Under the pieces are notes generated by a model. That model had not been told where the DNA came from. It made no database searches and was given only the letters and a program-made list of their open reading frames with translations. DNA of 64,000 bases from contig NZ_JAUSUM010000002.1 of the NCBI RefSeq assembly GCF_030813635.1, positions 310,001-374,000 of the forward strand. The letters are read 5' to 3'. This stretch comes from Salibacterium salarium. GTDB lineage: Bacteria > Bacillota > Bacilli > Bacillales > Marinococcaceae. This document shows positions 9,037 through 18,282 of the stretch, in pieces. How positions within the stretch are numbered: position 1 is the stretch's first letter; each line of letters begins with the position of its first letter. A program made the position numbers and the translations under genes.

Positions 9037-9996
9037 ATGAAGATTGTTTTTATGGGTACACCTGATTTTTCTGTCCCGATTTTAAGAGGGTTGGTAGAAG
9101 CCGCTTATCAAATAGAAGCGGTAGTAACGCAACCCGATAGACCCAAAGGGCGAAAAAAAATAATGACTGCTCCGCCTGTTAAAGAAGAAGCATTGAAACA
9201 TGGTTTAACCGTACTACAACCGGAAACACTAAAAGTAGAGGAAAATGTTGACGATATCCTAAAAATGGAACCGGATGTTATTATTACAGCAGCGTTTGGA
9301 CAAATATTACCAGAACGATTATTAACAGCCCCTTCTTTTGGAGCAATTAATGTTCATGCCTCTTTATTACCGAAATATAGAGGTGGGGCACCAATCCATC
9401 AAGCTGTTATTGATGGGGAAGAAAAAACGGGAATTACGATTATGTATATGGTGAAGGCGTTGGACGCAGGTGATATCCTTGCAAGACGAGAACTACCGAT
9501 TGAGGACAGTGATACTACTGGTTCTTTGCATGATTCATTAAGTATTGTTGGGAGAGACTTGTTACTTGAAACCTTACCGCTGTTGAAGCAAAATCGTTTG
9601 GAGCCTGTTGCTCAAAATCCAAGGGAGGTAACGTTCGCTCCGAATATTGGTAGAGGTCAAGAACAGATTGATTGGGACAAACCTGGAAAAGAGATTTATA
9701 ATCAAATTCGAGGGATGAATCCTTGGCCTGTTGCGTATTCAAATTATAACGGTAAAGTGTTTAAAATTTGGAAGGCACAAAAAAGACAACTTCAAATAGC
9801 GGAAGAGAGCGAGCCGGGGACGATTATTTCAATAAATGAAGAAGCTATCGTCGTTGCAGCTGCTGACGATATAGCAATTGAAATAACAGAACTTCAGCCG
9901 GCAGGTAAAAAAAGAATGGAAGCTGCTGATTATTTACGCGGTTCTCATGAACTGCAAACGGGAGAATCTTTTACTAATGACAAAAAAAATATATAA
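9037..9996 (+). CDS. fmt: Methionyl-tRNA formyltransferase
   Basis: Formylates initiator Met-tRNA using 10-formyltetrahydrofolate. The formyltransferase domain carries the NVHASLLPKYRGGAPI motif (about 107-122) with catalytic Asn/His and the downstream Asp in ALDAGDILAR; the C-terminal OB-like domain contains GTIISI. The 319-residue length is normal. ATG at 9037 follows AGAAAGGTGA. It overlaps the start of rsmB by 20 nt. In B. subtilis the deformylase gene def sits immediately upstream; here it is absent. Confidence 0.95.
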   Translation: MKIVFMGTPDFSVPILRGLVEAAYQIEAVVTQPDRPKGRKKIMTAPPVKEEALKHGLTVLQPETLKVEENVDDILKMEPDVIITAAFGQILPERLLTAPSFGAINVHASLLPKYRGGAPIHQAVIDGEEKTGITIMYMVKALDAGDILARRELPIEDSDTTGSLHDSLSIVGRDLLLETLPLLKQNRLEPVAQNPREVTFAPNIGRGQEQIDWDKPGKEIYNQIRGMNPWPVAYSNYNGKVFKIWKAQKRQLQIAEESEPGTIISINEEAIVVAAADDIAIEITELQPAGKKRMEAADYLRGSHELQTGESFTNDKKNI

Positions 9997-11335
9997 AAAT
10001 GTGAGAGAAGAGGCACTTCGTATGCTAGAGCGAATCGATAAAGAGGGAGCATACAGTCATTTACTCCTCAACCACGTATTGAACGAAGGATTTATTTCCG
10101 ACAAAGACGAATCATTGCTAACGGAGCTTGTCTATGGCACGATAAAACGGAAGAATACACTAGATTATTACATTGATCCTTTCATAAAGAAAGGTGTCGC
10201 TTCCTTGCAATCTTGGGTGTTACAGTTGTTAAGAATGTCGGTTTATCAATTCGTGTATCTTGATAGAGTTCCTGAACGTGCAGTCATTCATGAAGCTGTC
10301 CAAATTGCAAAGAAAAAAGGGCATAAAGGAATTAGTGGGCTCGTAAATGGTGTATTACGGTCGATGCAACGAAATGGTTTACCATCAATCGATGAAAACT
10401 TATCTTTCACAAAACAGCTCGCTTTAACATCAAGCCATCCTGCTTGGTTGCTGGAAGACTGGATAGAAGCATACGGAAAAGATAAAGCAGAAAATATGGC
10501 GCATGCCAATCTTCAACCACCTGTTTTAAGTGTACGTGTAAACCAAGTAAAAACTAATAAACAGGATTTAAGAAGACGTTTGGAAGAAGAAGGATGTGCC
10601 ATTGTAGATGGTCATGTATCCGAAGATGCCCTTTTAGTGACTCATGGAAATGTTATTGCAACGGAGTCTTACAAAGAAGGGTTGTGTACCATTCAGGATG
10701 AAAGCTCTATGTTAATTGCAAGATTTCTCCAACCCCTGCCTGGAATGAAAGTAGTAGATGCTTGTGCAGCGCCGGGCGGTAAAACGACACATGCAGGGGA
10801 GTTAATGGAAAACGAAGGAATGATACATGCTTTCGACCTTCATGATAAAAAGGTTGGTCTTATTAATGAACAAGTTCAACGCCTAGGATTAACGAATGTT
10901 GAAGCAAAATCCGCTGATGCAAGACAATTAACGGAAAAACTTGAACCAAAAACAATGGATCGTGCACTTGTTGATGCCCCGTGCAGCGGCTTAGGCGTTG
11001 TGCGACGGAAACCAGAATTAAAATGGCAGAAGCAAAGAACCGATTTAAATCGACTGCCTCATATCCAAACCGCTATTTTAAATGAAGCAGCAGAATTAGT
11101 GAAACCTGGTGGACGCCTAGTGTACAGCACTTGTACCGTTCGAAAAGAAGAAAATGAAGATGTGCTCCAAGCATTTTTGGAACAGAATCCATCGTTTATT
11201 ATAGATGAAGAGGCAAAAATGAATTTACCAAAAAAACTGACAGACCATTTGGAAGTTACGGAAGGTCAACTTACGATTTTTCCGCAAGATTTTCAATCGG
11301 ATGGTTTTTTCATGGCAGCTTTAAAAAAATTATGA
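9977..11335 (+). CDS. rsmB: 16S rRNA (cytosine-967 C5)-methyltransferase
   Basis: An RsmB/Sun protein: an N-terminal NusB-like RNA-binding domain (about 1-130) and a C-terminal SAM-dependent methyltransferase with the SAM loop [13 protein letters not shown] near 262-274, the DAPCSGLG motif IV Cys and the [11 protein letters not shown] motif VI Cys typical of m5C RNA methylases. The open frame extends to ATG 9947 inside fmt, but ATG 9977 has a GGAGAA site 10 nt upstream and matches homologue starts. It is 452 residues from that ATG. Confidence 0.94.
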   Translation: MTKKIYKNVREEALRMLERIDKEGAYSHLLLNHVLNEGFISDKDESLLTELVYGTIKRKNTLDYYIDPFIKKGVASLQSWVLQLLRMSVYQFVYLDRVPERAVIHEAVQIAKKKGHKGISGLVNGVLRSMQRNGLPSIDENLSFTKQLALTSSHPAWLLEDWIEAYGKDKAENMAHANLQPPVLSVRVNQVKTNKQDLRRRLEEEGCAIVDGHVSEDALLVTHGNVIATESYKEGLCTIQDESSMLIARFLQPLPGMKVVDACAAPGGKTTHAGELMENEGMIHAFDLHDKKVGLINEQVQRLGLTNVEAKSADARQLTEKLEPKTMDRALVDAPCSGLGVVRRKPELKWQKQRTDLNRLPHIQTAILNEAAELVKPGGRLVYSTCTVRKEENEDVLQAFLEQNPSFIIDEEAKMNLPKKLTDHLEVTEGQLTIFPQDFQSDGFFMAALKKL

Positions 11336-11360
11336 TCATAAAATAGAAAGGGTGAAAACC

Positions 11361-12446
11361 ATGCAAGCATTAAAAACAAAGGTAGCTGCGGAATCGCCGG
11401 GACTGCCTTCTATATATTCTTTACAATATGACGATTTGCAAAACTGGTTGAAAGAGCAAGGAGAGAAAGCGTTTCGGGCACAGCAGATTTATTTTTGGCT
11501 GTATCAAACGCGAGTGAATTCATTCGCAGAAATGACAAATTTGTCCAAAGAATTACGCCAGAAATTAGAAGAAACATTTTCGATTACCTCATTAAAAGAA
11601 GTTACAAAACAAGAATCGATAGACGGTACCGTAAAATATCTATTTGAATTAAAAGACGGTTACACGATAGAAACAGTGTTAATGAAACATGATTACGGAA
11701 ACAGTGTATGTGTAACTTCGCAAGTTGGCTGTCGTTTGGGCTGTACATTTTGTGCTTCTACCTTGGGAGGATTAAAACGGAATGTTGAAGCAGGAGAAAT
11801 TACTGCACAAGTCCTTGAAATTCAAAAAGATCTTGATAAAAAAGGAGAACGTGTAGACTCTATCGTAGTTATGGGTATTGGAGAACCGTTTGACAATTAT
11901 GATGAACTTATTTCGTTCTTGAAAGTAATTAATCATGATAATGGATTAAACATCGGTGCTCGTCATATTACGGTGTCAACGAGTGGAATGGTGCCGAGAA
12001 TTTACGATTTTGCCGATGAACAAATGCAAATTAACTTTGCTGTATCTTTACATGCTCCGAATTCTGAAATAAGAAGTCGTTTAATGCCGGTGAACCGGGC
12101 TTGGTCTGTCGACAAACTGATGGAATCGATACGTTATTACCAAGATAAAACGAACCGCCGTGTTACGTTTGAATACGGATTGTTTGGCGGAGTGAATGAT
12201 CAAGTGGAGCATGCAGAAGAATTGGCTGAATTAATTAAAGGTTTAAAATGTCATGTTAACTTAATCCCTGTCAATGATGTACCTGAACGAGATTACGTGA
12301 GAACAACTAGAAATGATATTTTTGCTTTTGAACGTACATTGAGAGAAAAGGGAGTAAACGTGACAATCAGGCGTGAACAAGGCCACGATATTGATGCAGC
12401 GTGTGGTCAGTTACGTGCAAATGAACGGGAAGAAGAAACGAGGTGA
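11361..12446 (+). CDS. rlmN: Dual-specificity 23S rRNA A2503 / tRNA A37 methyltransferase
   Basis: A radical-SAM enzyme that makes 2-methyladenosine at A2503 of 23S rRNA and A37 of some tRNAs. The iron-sulphur motif CRLGCTFC uses Cys124, 128 and 131 and the C-terminal [11 protein letters not shown] holds the methyl-carrying Cys348. The frame is open to a GTG at 11352, but that codon overlaps the ribosome binding site AGAAAGGGTG; ATG 11361 is the sensible start (361 residues). It lies 25 nt after rsmB. Confidence 0.95.
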   Translation: MQALKTKVAAESPGLPSIYSLQYDDLQNWLKEQGEKAFRAQQIYFWLYQTRVNSFAEMTNLSKELRQKLEETFSITSLKEVTKQESIDGTVKYLFELKDGYTIETVLMKHDYGNSVCVTSQVGCRLGCTFCASTLGGLKRNVEAGEITAQVLEIQKDLDKKGERVDSIVVMGIGEPFDNYDELISFLKVINHDNGLNIGARHITVSTSGMVPRIYDFADEQMQINFAVSLHAPNSEIRSRLMPVNRAWSVDKLMESIRYYQDKTNRRVTFEYGLFGGVNDQVEHAEELAELIKGLKCHVNLIPVNDVPERDYVRTTRNDIFAFERTLREKGVNVTIRREQGHDIDAACGQLRANEREEETR

Positions 12447-12455
12447 CCCTTTTCG

Positions 12456-13208
12456 GTGGAAACTGTATTTGTAACAGATGCTGGACGTGTACGTGACCAT
12501 AACGAAGACACGGGCGGCATATTCACAAATAGTGTAGGGGAATATTTAGCGGTTGTAGCGGATGGAATGGGTGGACATCAAGCGGGAGATGTAGCAAGTG
12601 AGATGGTGAAAAATCACCTTCGTGAAGCATTTGAACCTATTGATAAACCATTTACTCCTGAACAGGCAGAAGACTGGCTACGCCAACAAATAAATACAGC
12701 AAATAAAAAGATATATGAAACATCGTTGGAACAAGATAAATTAGCTGGGATGGGAACGACTGTAGTTACTGCTGTTTGTACCCCTTCTTTTGCTGTCATT
12801 GCTCATGTTGGGGACAGTCGTGCTTATCATCTGTCAGAGACGGAATTCGAATTAAAAACGGAAGACCATTCTCTCGTTAATGAACTAAAAAATAATGGAC
12901 AACTCACCGAAGAAGAAGCAGAAAATCATCCTAGAAAAAATGTCTTAACAAGAGCTATCGGCACTGAAGAGCAGATAAAAAGTGAAACAATGGCAATGGA
13001 ATGGAAAGTAGGAGAAGGAATTGTACTGTGTTCAGATGGATTAACGAATAAAATCAGTCCTACTGAAATAAAAAAATACATGAAAGCATCGTCGTCGCTT
13101 CATGAGTGTGCCCGCACACTCATACATACAGCCAATGAACGAGGGGGAGAAGACAATATCACCCTGGCCATTATTATACATTCCCCTTATAACAAGGAGG
13201 TGGAATAG
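12456..13208 (+). CDS. prpC: PP2C-type serine/threonine protein phosphatase
   Basis: A 250-residue PPM/PP2C phosphatase that reverses PrkC phosphorylation. Metal-binding motifs are visible: RDHNEDTGG near residues 11-19, VVADGMGGH near 35, GDSRAYH near 118 and the C-terminal GGEDNIT. The start is GTG at 12456, nine bases after AGGTGA at the end of rlmN. The TAG stop shares a base with the GTG start of prkC, giving a coupled phosphatase-kinase pair. Confidence 0.95.
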   Translation: METVFVTDAGRVRDHNEDTGGIFTNSVGEYLAVVADGMGGHQAGDVASEMVKNHLREAFEPIDKPFTPEQAEDWLRQQINTANKKIYETSLEQDKLAGMGTTVVTAVCTPSFAVIAHVGDSRAYHLSETEFELKTEDHSLVNELKNNGQLTEEEAENHPRKNVLTRAIGTEEQIKSETMAMEWKVGEGIVLCSDGLTNKISPTEIKKYMKASSSLHECARTLIHTANERGGEDNITLAIIIHSPYNKEVE

Positions 13209-15202
13209 TGTCTGAACTTATTGGCAAACGTATCAACGAACGTTATGACATTCACGAAGTAATCGGCGGCGGTGGCATGGCTCATGTATATAGAGGCGAA
13301 GATGTGATACTTGAACGCCCTGTTGCAGTAAAAGTGCTACAGCCGCAATATAACACGGACGAAGAATTTATACGGCGATTTCACCGAGAAGCACAAGCTG
13401 CTACCAGCCTCGCTCATCCGAATATAGTTAATATATACGATGTAGGAGAAGAAGAAAATCTTTACTATATTGTAATGGAACATATTGATGGATATACATT
13501 AAAAGAAAAAATACATCAAAAAGGTCCGCTTCCGCTTGAACAAGCGGTCGATATGATGGAACAAATTCTAGGGGCTATAAGCCATGCTCATGCGAACGAT
13601 ATTGTTCATCGTGACATGAAACCGCACAATATACTACTTAATTCTGACGGTAACGCCAAAGTAACAGATTTTGGTATAGCACGTGCAGCTACGGCTGCTA
13701 CAATCACTCATACGAATTCGGTCATGGGTTCGGTGCATTATATGTCACCGGAACAGGCCAAAGGTGGTGTGATTACGACGAAATCTGACATTTATTCTCT
13801 TGGTGTTGTTCTTTATGAAATGATAACAGGTACGTTGCCTTATACCGGGGATTCAGCAGTTAGTATAGCGCTGAAACATTTACAAGAACCAATCCCGAAT
13901 CCGTCTAAACAGCGCCCTGGATTACCGCAAAGTCTAGAAAATGTTATTGTGAAGGCGACTGCCAAAAACCCAGAAGATCGTTATGATAGTGTTGCTGAGA
14001 TGCATCAAGACCTACACACCTCTTTATCACAGGAACGTCGAAATGAACCGCCTTTTGTTATACCAATTGATGAAGATGCGACAAAAGCAGTTCCGATTAT
14101 AAAAGAAGAAAACGGGGATGGGGGCATCACCCAAGCTGTTCGTTCAGACACGCTGCGCAACGGCTCTGAAAAAGTGGGAAATGAACCGTCAGAATCAAGT
14201 CCACCAAAAAAATCAAAGAAACGCTGGTTATGGATATTGATTTTGTTTTTTATACTCTCAATTGGTGCCGCTATTGCCGCTTTCACCATAATTCCAGATT
14301 TATTAATAGCGGATGACGTAGAAGTGCCCGATGTATCAAATATGACAGAAGATCAAGCTACTCAAGAACTCGAAGAAGCGGCATTTATGGTAGAAAGTGA
14401 ACGGATAAATGACGATTCAGTCGAAGAAGGATCCGTTGTTCGTCAGAACCCTGGTGGAGGGTCTGTTGTTAAAGAAGAAAGCACGGTTCAACTATACGTA
14501 AGTGATGGACCTGATACCGTAGAAATGCCTGACCTTGATGGAGTTAGTCGGGATCGAGCGGAAGATATGCTTGATGATTACGAAAATGTTGAATTTTCCT
14601 CTTCACAAACTTCAGAGTACCCTGCTGATCAAATTATTAATCAAGATCCAGAAGTTGGCGCAAACGTTATTCCAGAAGAAACTACTGTATATTTAACATA
14701 CAGCACAGAGCCTGAATTTTCTCTCCAAAATTTAAAAGGAGAATCAAGAGAAGCAGCAGAAAACTATTTGGAAAGCTCTAATTTAGAAGGAACGTTTAAC
14801 ACAAGCTTTTCTGACAGTGTTCCCGAAGGAAATGTTATCGAGCATTCACCTGGTCCGTATAGTACGGTAAAAGAGGGGGATGAGATTACTTTCACTATCT
14901 CAGATGGCCCGGATGAACCGGATGAGTCTGAACAGTCAGAAGACAATCAATCGGAAGAAATGGAAGCTGTCATACCTGTTGAAGTTTCTGAAAGTGATCA
15001 GGAAGATGGAGTTTCTTACGATATTAGAATTGTGTATGAAGATGCTACGACAAGCGGGCCTACTATATTTACTGAAGAAAGTATATCGGAAACTAAGACC
15101 TATAGAGTTCCACTTGAGGTTACTCCCGAATCAGATGGCACATACACTCTATATGTTGACAATCAGGAAGTACAATCCAATAGCTTTTCCTACGGGGAAT
15201 AA
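13208..15202 (+). CDS. prkC: PASTA-domain serine/threonine protein kinase
   Basis: A 664-residue membrane kinase. The cytoplasmic Hanks-type kinase domain (about 10-270) has the glycine loop IGGGGMAHV, Lys42 in VAVKVL, the HRDMKPHN catalytic loop with Asp136 and DFG at 154. A basic linker precedes one membrane helix (about 340-362). Outside the cell come three PASTA repeats (about 371-580) that bind muropeptides, then an acidic segment and a beta-rich C-terminal tail. PrkC senses peptidoglycan fragments and promotes spore germination in B. subtilis. GTG 13208 follows AAGGAGGTGG. Confidence 0.95.
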   Translation: MSELIGKRINERYDIHEVIGGGGMAHVYRGEDVILERPVAVKVLQPQYNTDEEFIRRFHREAQAATSLAHPNIVNIYDVGEEENLYYIVMEHIDGYTLKEKIHQKGPLPLEQAVDMMEQILGAISHAHANDIVHRDMKPHNILLNSDGNAKVTDFGIARAATAATITHTNSVMGSVHYMSPEQAKGGVITTKSDIYSLGVVLYEMITGTLPYTGDSAVSIALKHLQEPIPNPSKQRPGLPQSLENVIVKATAKNPEDRYDSVAEMHQDLHTSLSQERRNEPPFVIPIDEDATKAVPIIKEENGDGGITQAVRSDTLRNGSEKVGNEPSESSPPKKSKKRWLWILILFFILSIGAAIAAFTIIPDLLIADDVEVPDVSNMTEDQATQELEEAAFMVESERINDDSVEEGSVVRQNPGGGSVVKEESTVQLYVSDGPDTVEMPDLDGVSRDRAEDMLDDYENVEFSSSQTSEYPADQIINQDPEVGANVIPEETTVYLTYSTEPEFSLQNLKGESREAAENYLESSNLEGTFNTSFSDSVPEGNVIEHSPGPYSTVKEGDEITFTISDGPDEPDESEQSEDNQSEEMEAVIPVEVSESDQEDGVSYDIRIVYEDATTSGPTIFTEESISETKTYRVPLEVTPESDGTYTLYVDNQEVQSNSFSYGE

Positions 15203-15214
15203 ATGGGAGGCATT

Positions 15215-16084
15215 ATGGCGCAAGGGATTATTACAAAAGCAATAAGTGGTTTTTATTACGTTCAAAACGATACAGGAGTGTATCAGTGTAGAGGACGAGG
15301 TTTATTTCGTAAGAAAAATATAAAACCTCTTGTCGGGGATTTTGTTGAATTTGAAGCAGACAATAAAGAAGAGGGATATGTAAACCAAGTTTTCGAACGA
15401 AAAAATGAGCTTGTGCGCCCTCCGGTTGCTAATATAGATCAAGCCTTTCTAGTATTCTCTGCGCAAGAACCAGCTTTGTCTACGGCTATGCTCGATCGAT
15501 TTCTCGTTCATATGGAAGCGATGGACATTGAAGCAGTAATTGTAGTCAATAAAATGGATTTAACGGCCACAGATTATCTTGACCCATACAAAGAGGAGTA
15601 TGAAGCGGCTGGTTATCCCTTCCATATTGTTTCTAGTCGAGATGGAACAGGGATAGACCAGCTCCAAAAGTACCTAACTGACAAATTAAGCATGGTAACG
15701 GGAGAATCCGGTGTTGGTAAATCGACTTTATTAAACCAACTGCTCCCGTCCTTGAATCTTGAAACGGCAGAAGTGTCGGCACGTTTAAAAAGAGGAAAAC
15801 ATACAACGAAACATTTGGAACTTATTCCTTGTAACAACGGTTTTATTGCCGATACCCCTGGTTTTAGTTCCCTTAACTTTGAAAAAATTGATGAAGATGA
15901 TTTAGATATTTGTTTTCCTGAATTAAAAGAAATTATGCCAGACTGTAAATTTCGCGGTTGTACTCACCGTAAAGAACCGGGATGTGCAATTAAAGAAGCT
16001 GTGGAAATGGGAAACATAGCAGAATTTCGTTATGAGCATTATAAACAATTCTTTGAAGAACTCGTCCAGCAACGGAGGTATTAA
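15215..16084 (+). CDS. rsgA: Ribosome small-subunit-dependent GTPase A
   Basis: A circularly permuted GTPase for late 30S maturation: an N-terminal OB-fold (to about 70), then the G4 motif NKMD, the P-loop GESGVGKSTLLN and the G3 DTPGF, and last the zinc motif C-x4-C-x7-C with His in CKFRGCTHRKEPGC. The frame opens at ATG 15203 directly after the prkC stop, but alignment with homologues (AQGIITKAISGFYYV) places the start at ATG 15215, four bases behind GGGAGG, which is a short spacing. About 290 residues. Confidence 0.94.
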   Translation: MAQGIITKAISGFYYVQNDTGVYQCRGRGLFRKKNIKPLVGDFVEFEADNKEEGYVNQVFERKNELVRPPVANIDQAFLVFSAQEPALSTAMLDRFLVHMEAMDIEAVIVVNKMDLTATDYLDPYKEEYEAAGYPFHIVSSRDGTGIDQLQKYLTDKLSMVTGESGVGKSTLLNQLLPSLNLETAEVSARLKRGKHTTKHLELIPCNNGFIADTPGFSSLNFEKIDEDDLDICFPELKEIMPDCKFRGCTHRKEPGCAIKEAVEMGNIAEFRYEHYKQFFEELVQQRRY

Positions 16085-16740
16085 TGATGACAAAAATTGC
16101 ACCATCTATATTAGCAGCTGATATTTCCCGATTGAAAGAGGAAATAGAAGATGTCACTAAAGGAGGAGCGGATTATATTCACGTGGATGTAATGGACGGG
16201 CATTTCGTACCCAATATCACCATTGGACCGTTTGTGGTGGAAGCCGTACACCCCCACACATCCTTACCCCTTGACGTCCATTTAATGATTGAAGAGCCGG
16301 ACCGCTACATTGAAGAGTTCGTGAAAGCAGGTGCAGATATTATATCGGTGCATGTTGAGGCGTGTCGGCATCTACACCGTACAATAGAGCTGATTCACGA
16401 ACAAGGCGCCAAAGCCGGAGTGGTTATTAATCCGGCGACACCAGTAGAATCAATAAAGCATGTACTTCAAAACGTTGATTTAATTCTGTTAATGACGGTC
16501 AATCCAGGATTTGGAGGTCAGACTTTTATTTCAGAAGTGCTTCCAAAGATTGAACAAGTTAAAAAAATGTTAATGGAAACTAATCATCAAGCAGAGATTG
16601 AAGTAGATGGAGGTGTCAATGAGGAAACGGCTGCAGCATGTATCGAGGCAGGTGCGGATGTATTAGTTGCCGGTTCTGCTGTCTTTAAAAAAGACAATCG
16701 AAAAAATGCCATTGAATCAATAAGAAATAATTATAAATAA
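16084..16740 (+). CDS. rpe: Ribulose-phosphate 3-epimerase
   Basis: Interconverts ribulose 5-phosphate and xylulose 5-phosphate in the pentose phosphate pathway. The 218-residue TIM barrel shows APSILAADISRLKEE, HVDVMDGHFVPNI and MTVNPGFGGQ, the metal and phosphate-binding signatures. Two ATGs (16084 and 16087) are available behind GGAGG; the first overlaps the rsgA stop. A terminator follows. The thiamine pyrophosphokinase gene that follows rpe in B. subtilis is not present. Confidence 0.96.
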   Translation: MMTKIAPSILAADISRLKEEIEDVTKGGADYIHVDVMDGHFVPNITIGPFVVEAVHPHTSLPLDVHLMIEEPDRYIEEFVKAGADIISVHVEACRHLHRTIELIHEQGAKAGVVINPATPVESIKHVLQNVDLILLMTVNPGFGGQTFISEVLPKIEQVKKMLMETNHQAEIEVDGGVNEETAAACIEAGADVLVAGSAVFKKDNRKNAIESIRNNYK

Positions 16741-16760
16741 AAGTCCCCTCTTACTTCGAG

Positions 16761-16791
16761 GTCGGTGTTTGTGCACCGACTTATTTTTTTA
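16761..16791 (+). terminator. Rho-independent terminator after rpe
   Basis: GTCGGTG (16761-16767) and CACCGAC (16774-16780) form a 7-bp stem with a 6-nt loop, followed by TTATTTTTTT. It ends the long coaBC-to-rpe transcription unit. Confidence 0.85.
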
Positions 16792-16806
16792 ATATTCTTC
16801 TTTTAC

Positions 16807-16871
16807 GAAGACCGATAATTCTATTGTTGTGAGCTTTTTTATTTCAAAGCAATGAAAAAATAACGGTCTTC
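16807..16871 (+). repeat. Imperfect inverted repeat / long hairpin
   Basis: GAAGACCG (16807-16814) is matched perfectly by CGGTCTTC (16864-16871). Inside, ATTG/CAAT and GCTTT/AAAGC pair in the same register with bulges, so about 65 nt can fold into one rod. It lies 16 nt after the rpe terminator in a 520-nt stretch without a recognised gene before spoVM. No function is known to me. Confidence 0.6.
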
Positions 16872-17088
16872 CTGCCTTTTCCTTTATCCATTTTCCAACA
16901 CTTTTTTCATATATCCTTCAATAGATACATACGTAAACTAAAAAATGCATAAAATATTTACTATGGTGCGTAAATATAACGTAGTACTTAAAAACAAGAA
17001 ACAATACGTTGGCACAAAGGACTGCCTTTCTCATTATACTACTCAGGAAGAGGAAACGTCGGATTGATATCAAAATACTAAAAAAGGC

Positions 17089-17262
17089 ATGTCTTCTTTA
17101 TTTTATATGTACTATTTGAAAGAAGTTGAATATACATATAGAAGAATGCTATTTGTTGATGACGGATACGAGAATCACTCCGAAGAAACGCAGGGATTGA
17201 AACGAGACAAAGGAGAAGCGGCGCGTGCCGCAATAAGGAAAAGAAAGAGGAGGAGTTTGTAA
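17089..17262 (+). CDS. Possible 57-codon ORF coupled to spoVM (doubtful)
   Basis: ATG 17089 opens a 57-codon frame starting MSSLFYMYYLKEVEY whose TAA (17260-17262) shares its last base with the spoVM ATG. The C-terminus is very basic (RKRKRRSL) because it reads through the spoVM ribosome binding site AAAGAGGAGGAG. The only purine-rich run before its ATG (AAAAAAGGC) is too close to be a good ribosome binding site. It resembles no family I recognise. It may be a chance frame; the rest of 16872-17088 shows nothing codable with a convincing start. Confidence 0.2.
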   Translation: MSSLFYMYYLKEVEYTYRRMLFVDDGYENHSEETQGLKRDKGEAARAAIRKRKRRSL

Positions 17263-17345
17263 TGAAATTTTACACTATTAAGCTGCCAAAATTTCTTGGA
17301 GGGTTTGTACGCGCCGTAATTGGAACAATTAAAAAAGATTCTTAA
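17262..17345 (+). CDS. spoVM: Stage V sporulation protein SpoVM
   Basis: A 27-residue amphipathic peptide beginning MKFYTIKLPKFLGGFVRAV, nearly identical to the 26-residue B. subtilis SpoVM. SpoVM inserts into the positively curved outer forespore membrane and anchors the SpoIVA coat basement layer; it is also an FtsH substrate. The conserved Pro9 and Gly-Gly are present. A very strong AAAGAGGAGGAG site precedes the ATG. It sits between rpe and the opposed rpmB as in B. subtilis. This gene shows that the organism forms endospores. A sigma-E promoter is expected upstream but I could not pick one convincingly. Confidence 0.95.
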   Translation: MKFYTIKLPKFLGGFVRAVIGTIKKDS

Positions 17346-17382
17346 CTATAATATCATTATGTAAACAAAATCTATTACAAAA

Positions 17383-17422
17383 AAACGGGATTAAACCTTA
17401 TCTGCAAGGTATAATCCCGTTT
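17383..17422. terminator. Bidirectional terminator between spoVM and rpmB
   Basis: AAACGGGATTA (17383-17393) pairs with TAATCCCGTTT (17412-17422), and the inner ACCTT/AAGGT extends the stem. A-rich and T-rich flanks allow termination on both strands, serving spoVM (+) and rpmB (-), which converge here. Confidence 0.88.
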
Positions 17423-17436
17423 ATTTTCGTCTTTTA

Positions 17437-17625
17437 TCATACACGCTGTACTTTGCCCGATTTTAACGCGCGAGCTGAAACATATACACGCTTTGGTTTA
17501 CCGTCAACCATAATGCGTACTTTTTGTACGTTGGCTCCCCAGCGTCTTTTTGTTGCATTATTTGCGTGAGAACGGTTGTGGCCTGATTTTGGGCCTTTGC
17601 CTGTCACATAACATTTACGTGCCAT
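17437..17625 (-). CDS. rpmB: 50S ribosomal protein L28
   Basis: A 62-residue L28 starting [20 protein letters not shown] and ending [16 protein letters not shown]. Only one cysteine is present, so it is not a zinc-binding paralogue. The reverse-strand frame is open to 17658, but the real start is ATG 17623-17625 behind AAGGAGGTGC. It is transcribed opposite to its neighbours, as in B. subtilis. Confidence 0.96.
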   Translation of the reverse strand: MARKCYVTGKGPKSGHNRSHANNATKRRWGANVQKVRIMVDGKPKRVYVSARALKSGKVQRV

Positions 17626-17681
17626 GACATGCACCTCCTTATGCTTTCCATCTATCATTCATTAGCGAATCACACTTGAAT

Positions 17682-17710
17682 ATCTTAGCATATGAAAAGA
17701 ACCAATGCAA
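17682..17710 (-). promoter_or_regulatory. Candidate promoter of rpmB
   Basis: On the reverse strand TTGCAT (17705-17710), a 17-nt spacer and TAAGAT (17682-17687) preceded by TGC, an extended -10 element. It is about 57 nt upstream of the rpmB start codon. Confidence 0.6.
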
Positions 17711-17893
17711 TCATAAAAATAAATATTTAAAGGAAATAACCTTGACAGCAATATTGGTGTGAAACGATGAATGATAATCGTCACAGATGTCCGCACCCAT
17801 ACCTTTCGACGTTTTATTCACCTCCTTTCAAAAATAGAAGGAGTATAGTAAAATAACCTTAGTTCATGAAGGAGAGTTGAAAAGGGAGGCTGT
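17711..17893 (+). promoter_or_regulatory. Intergenic control region before yloU
   Basis: A non-coding gap with several motifs but no clean promoter: TTGACA at 17742-17747 lacks a good -10 at 17 nt; ACGAT/ATCGT flank an 8-nt centre near 17772-17789; CTCCTT and AAGGAG (about 17822-17843) can pair; AAATAACCTT occurs twice (17734-17743 and 17851-17860). I infer that transcription of yloU and fakA starts here but cannot fix the site. Confidence 0.4.
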
Positions 17894-17896
17894 ATG

Positions 17897-18259
17897 ATGA
17901 CCATTGAAATGAATTCACAATTGGGATCTATTGATGTATCAAGAGAAGTCGTGTCAACCATTGCAGGAGGAGCTGCTGTGGATTGTTATGGCATTGTAGG
18001 TATGGCTTCACAAAAACAAATTAAAGATGGATTATCTGAAATGCTGGGCCGCGAGAACTTTTCACGAGGGGTTGTCATTCGTGAAATAGAAGACGGCATT
18101 CACATAGATATGTATATTATTGTGAGTTATGGAACGAAGATTTCGGAAGTAGCTTATAATGTCCAAACAAAAGTAAAATACCAATTACAGCAAATGTTGG
18201 GTCTAACAGTTGATTCTGTGAATGTATACGTTCAAGGAGTGAGAGTGGCTCAATCGTAG
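17897..18259 (+). CDS. yloU: Asp23/Gls24 family envelope stress protein YloU
   Basis: A 120-residue Asp23/Gls24-family protein with the typical SIDVSREVVSTIAGGAAVDC and a C-terminal VDSVNVYVQGVR strand. Members are small, abundant, membrane-associated proteins linked to envelope stress; this one is paired with a fatty acid kinase gene across Bacillota. Two ATGs stand in tandem (17894, 17897); the second is 7 nt after GGGAGG and matches the B. subtilis start. Followed by fakA after 23 nt. Confidence 0.9.
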   Translation: MTIEMNSQLGSIDVSREVVSTIAGGAAVDCYGIVGMASQKQIKDGLSEMLGRENFSRGVVIREIEDGIHIDMYIIVSYGTKISEVAYNVQTKVKYQLQQMLGLTVDSVNVYVQGVRVAQS

Positions 18260-18282
18260 GCAGAAGTGAGGAGGAAAGAACG

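Noticed and set aside
17101-17170. Sigma-E promoter for spoVM
   Set aside because: A CATATAGA near 17145 resembles a -10 but no matching -35 is found and it is over 100 nt from the gene.
16741-17261. CRISPR array, riboswitch, tRNA or mobile element in the largest gap, and elsewhere in the window
   Set aside because: No regularly spaced repeats, cloverleaf or T-box signatures, transposase genes or target-site duplications were seen; only the hairpins listed.
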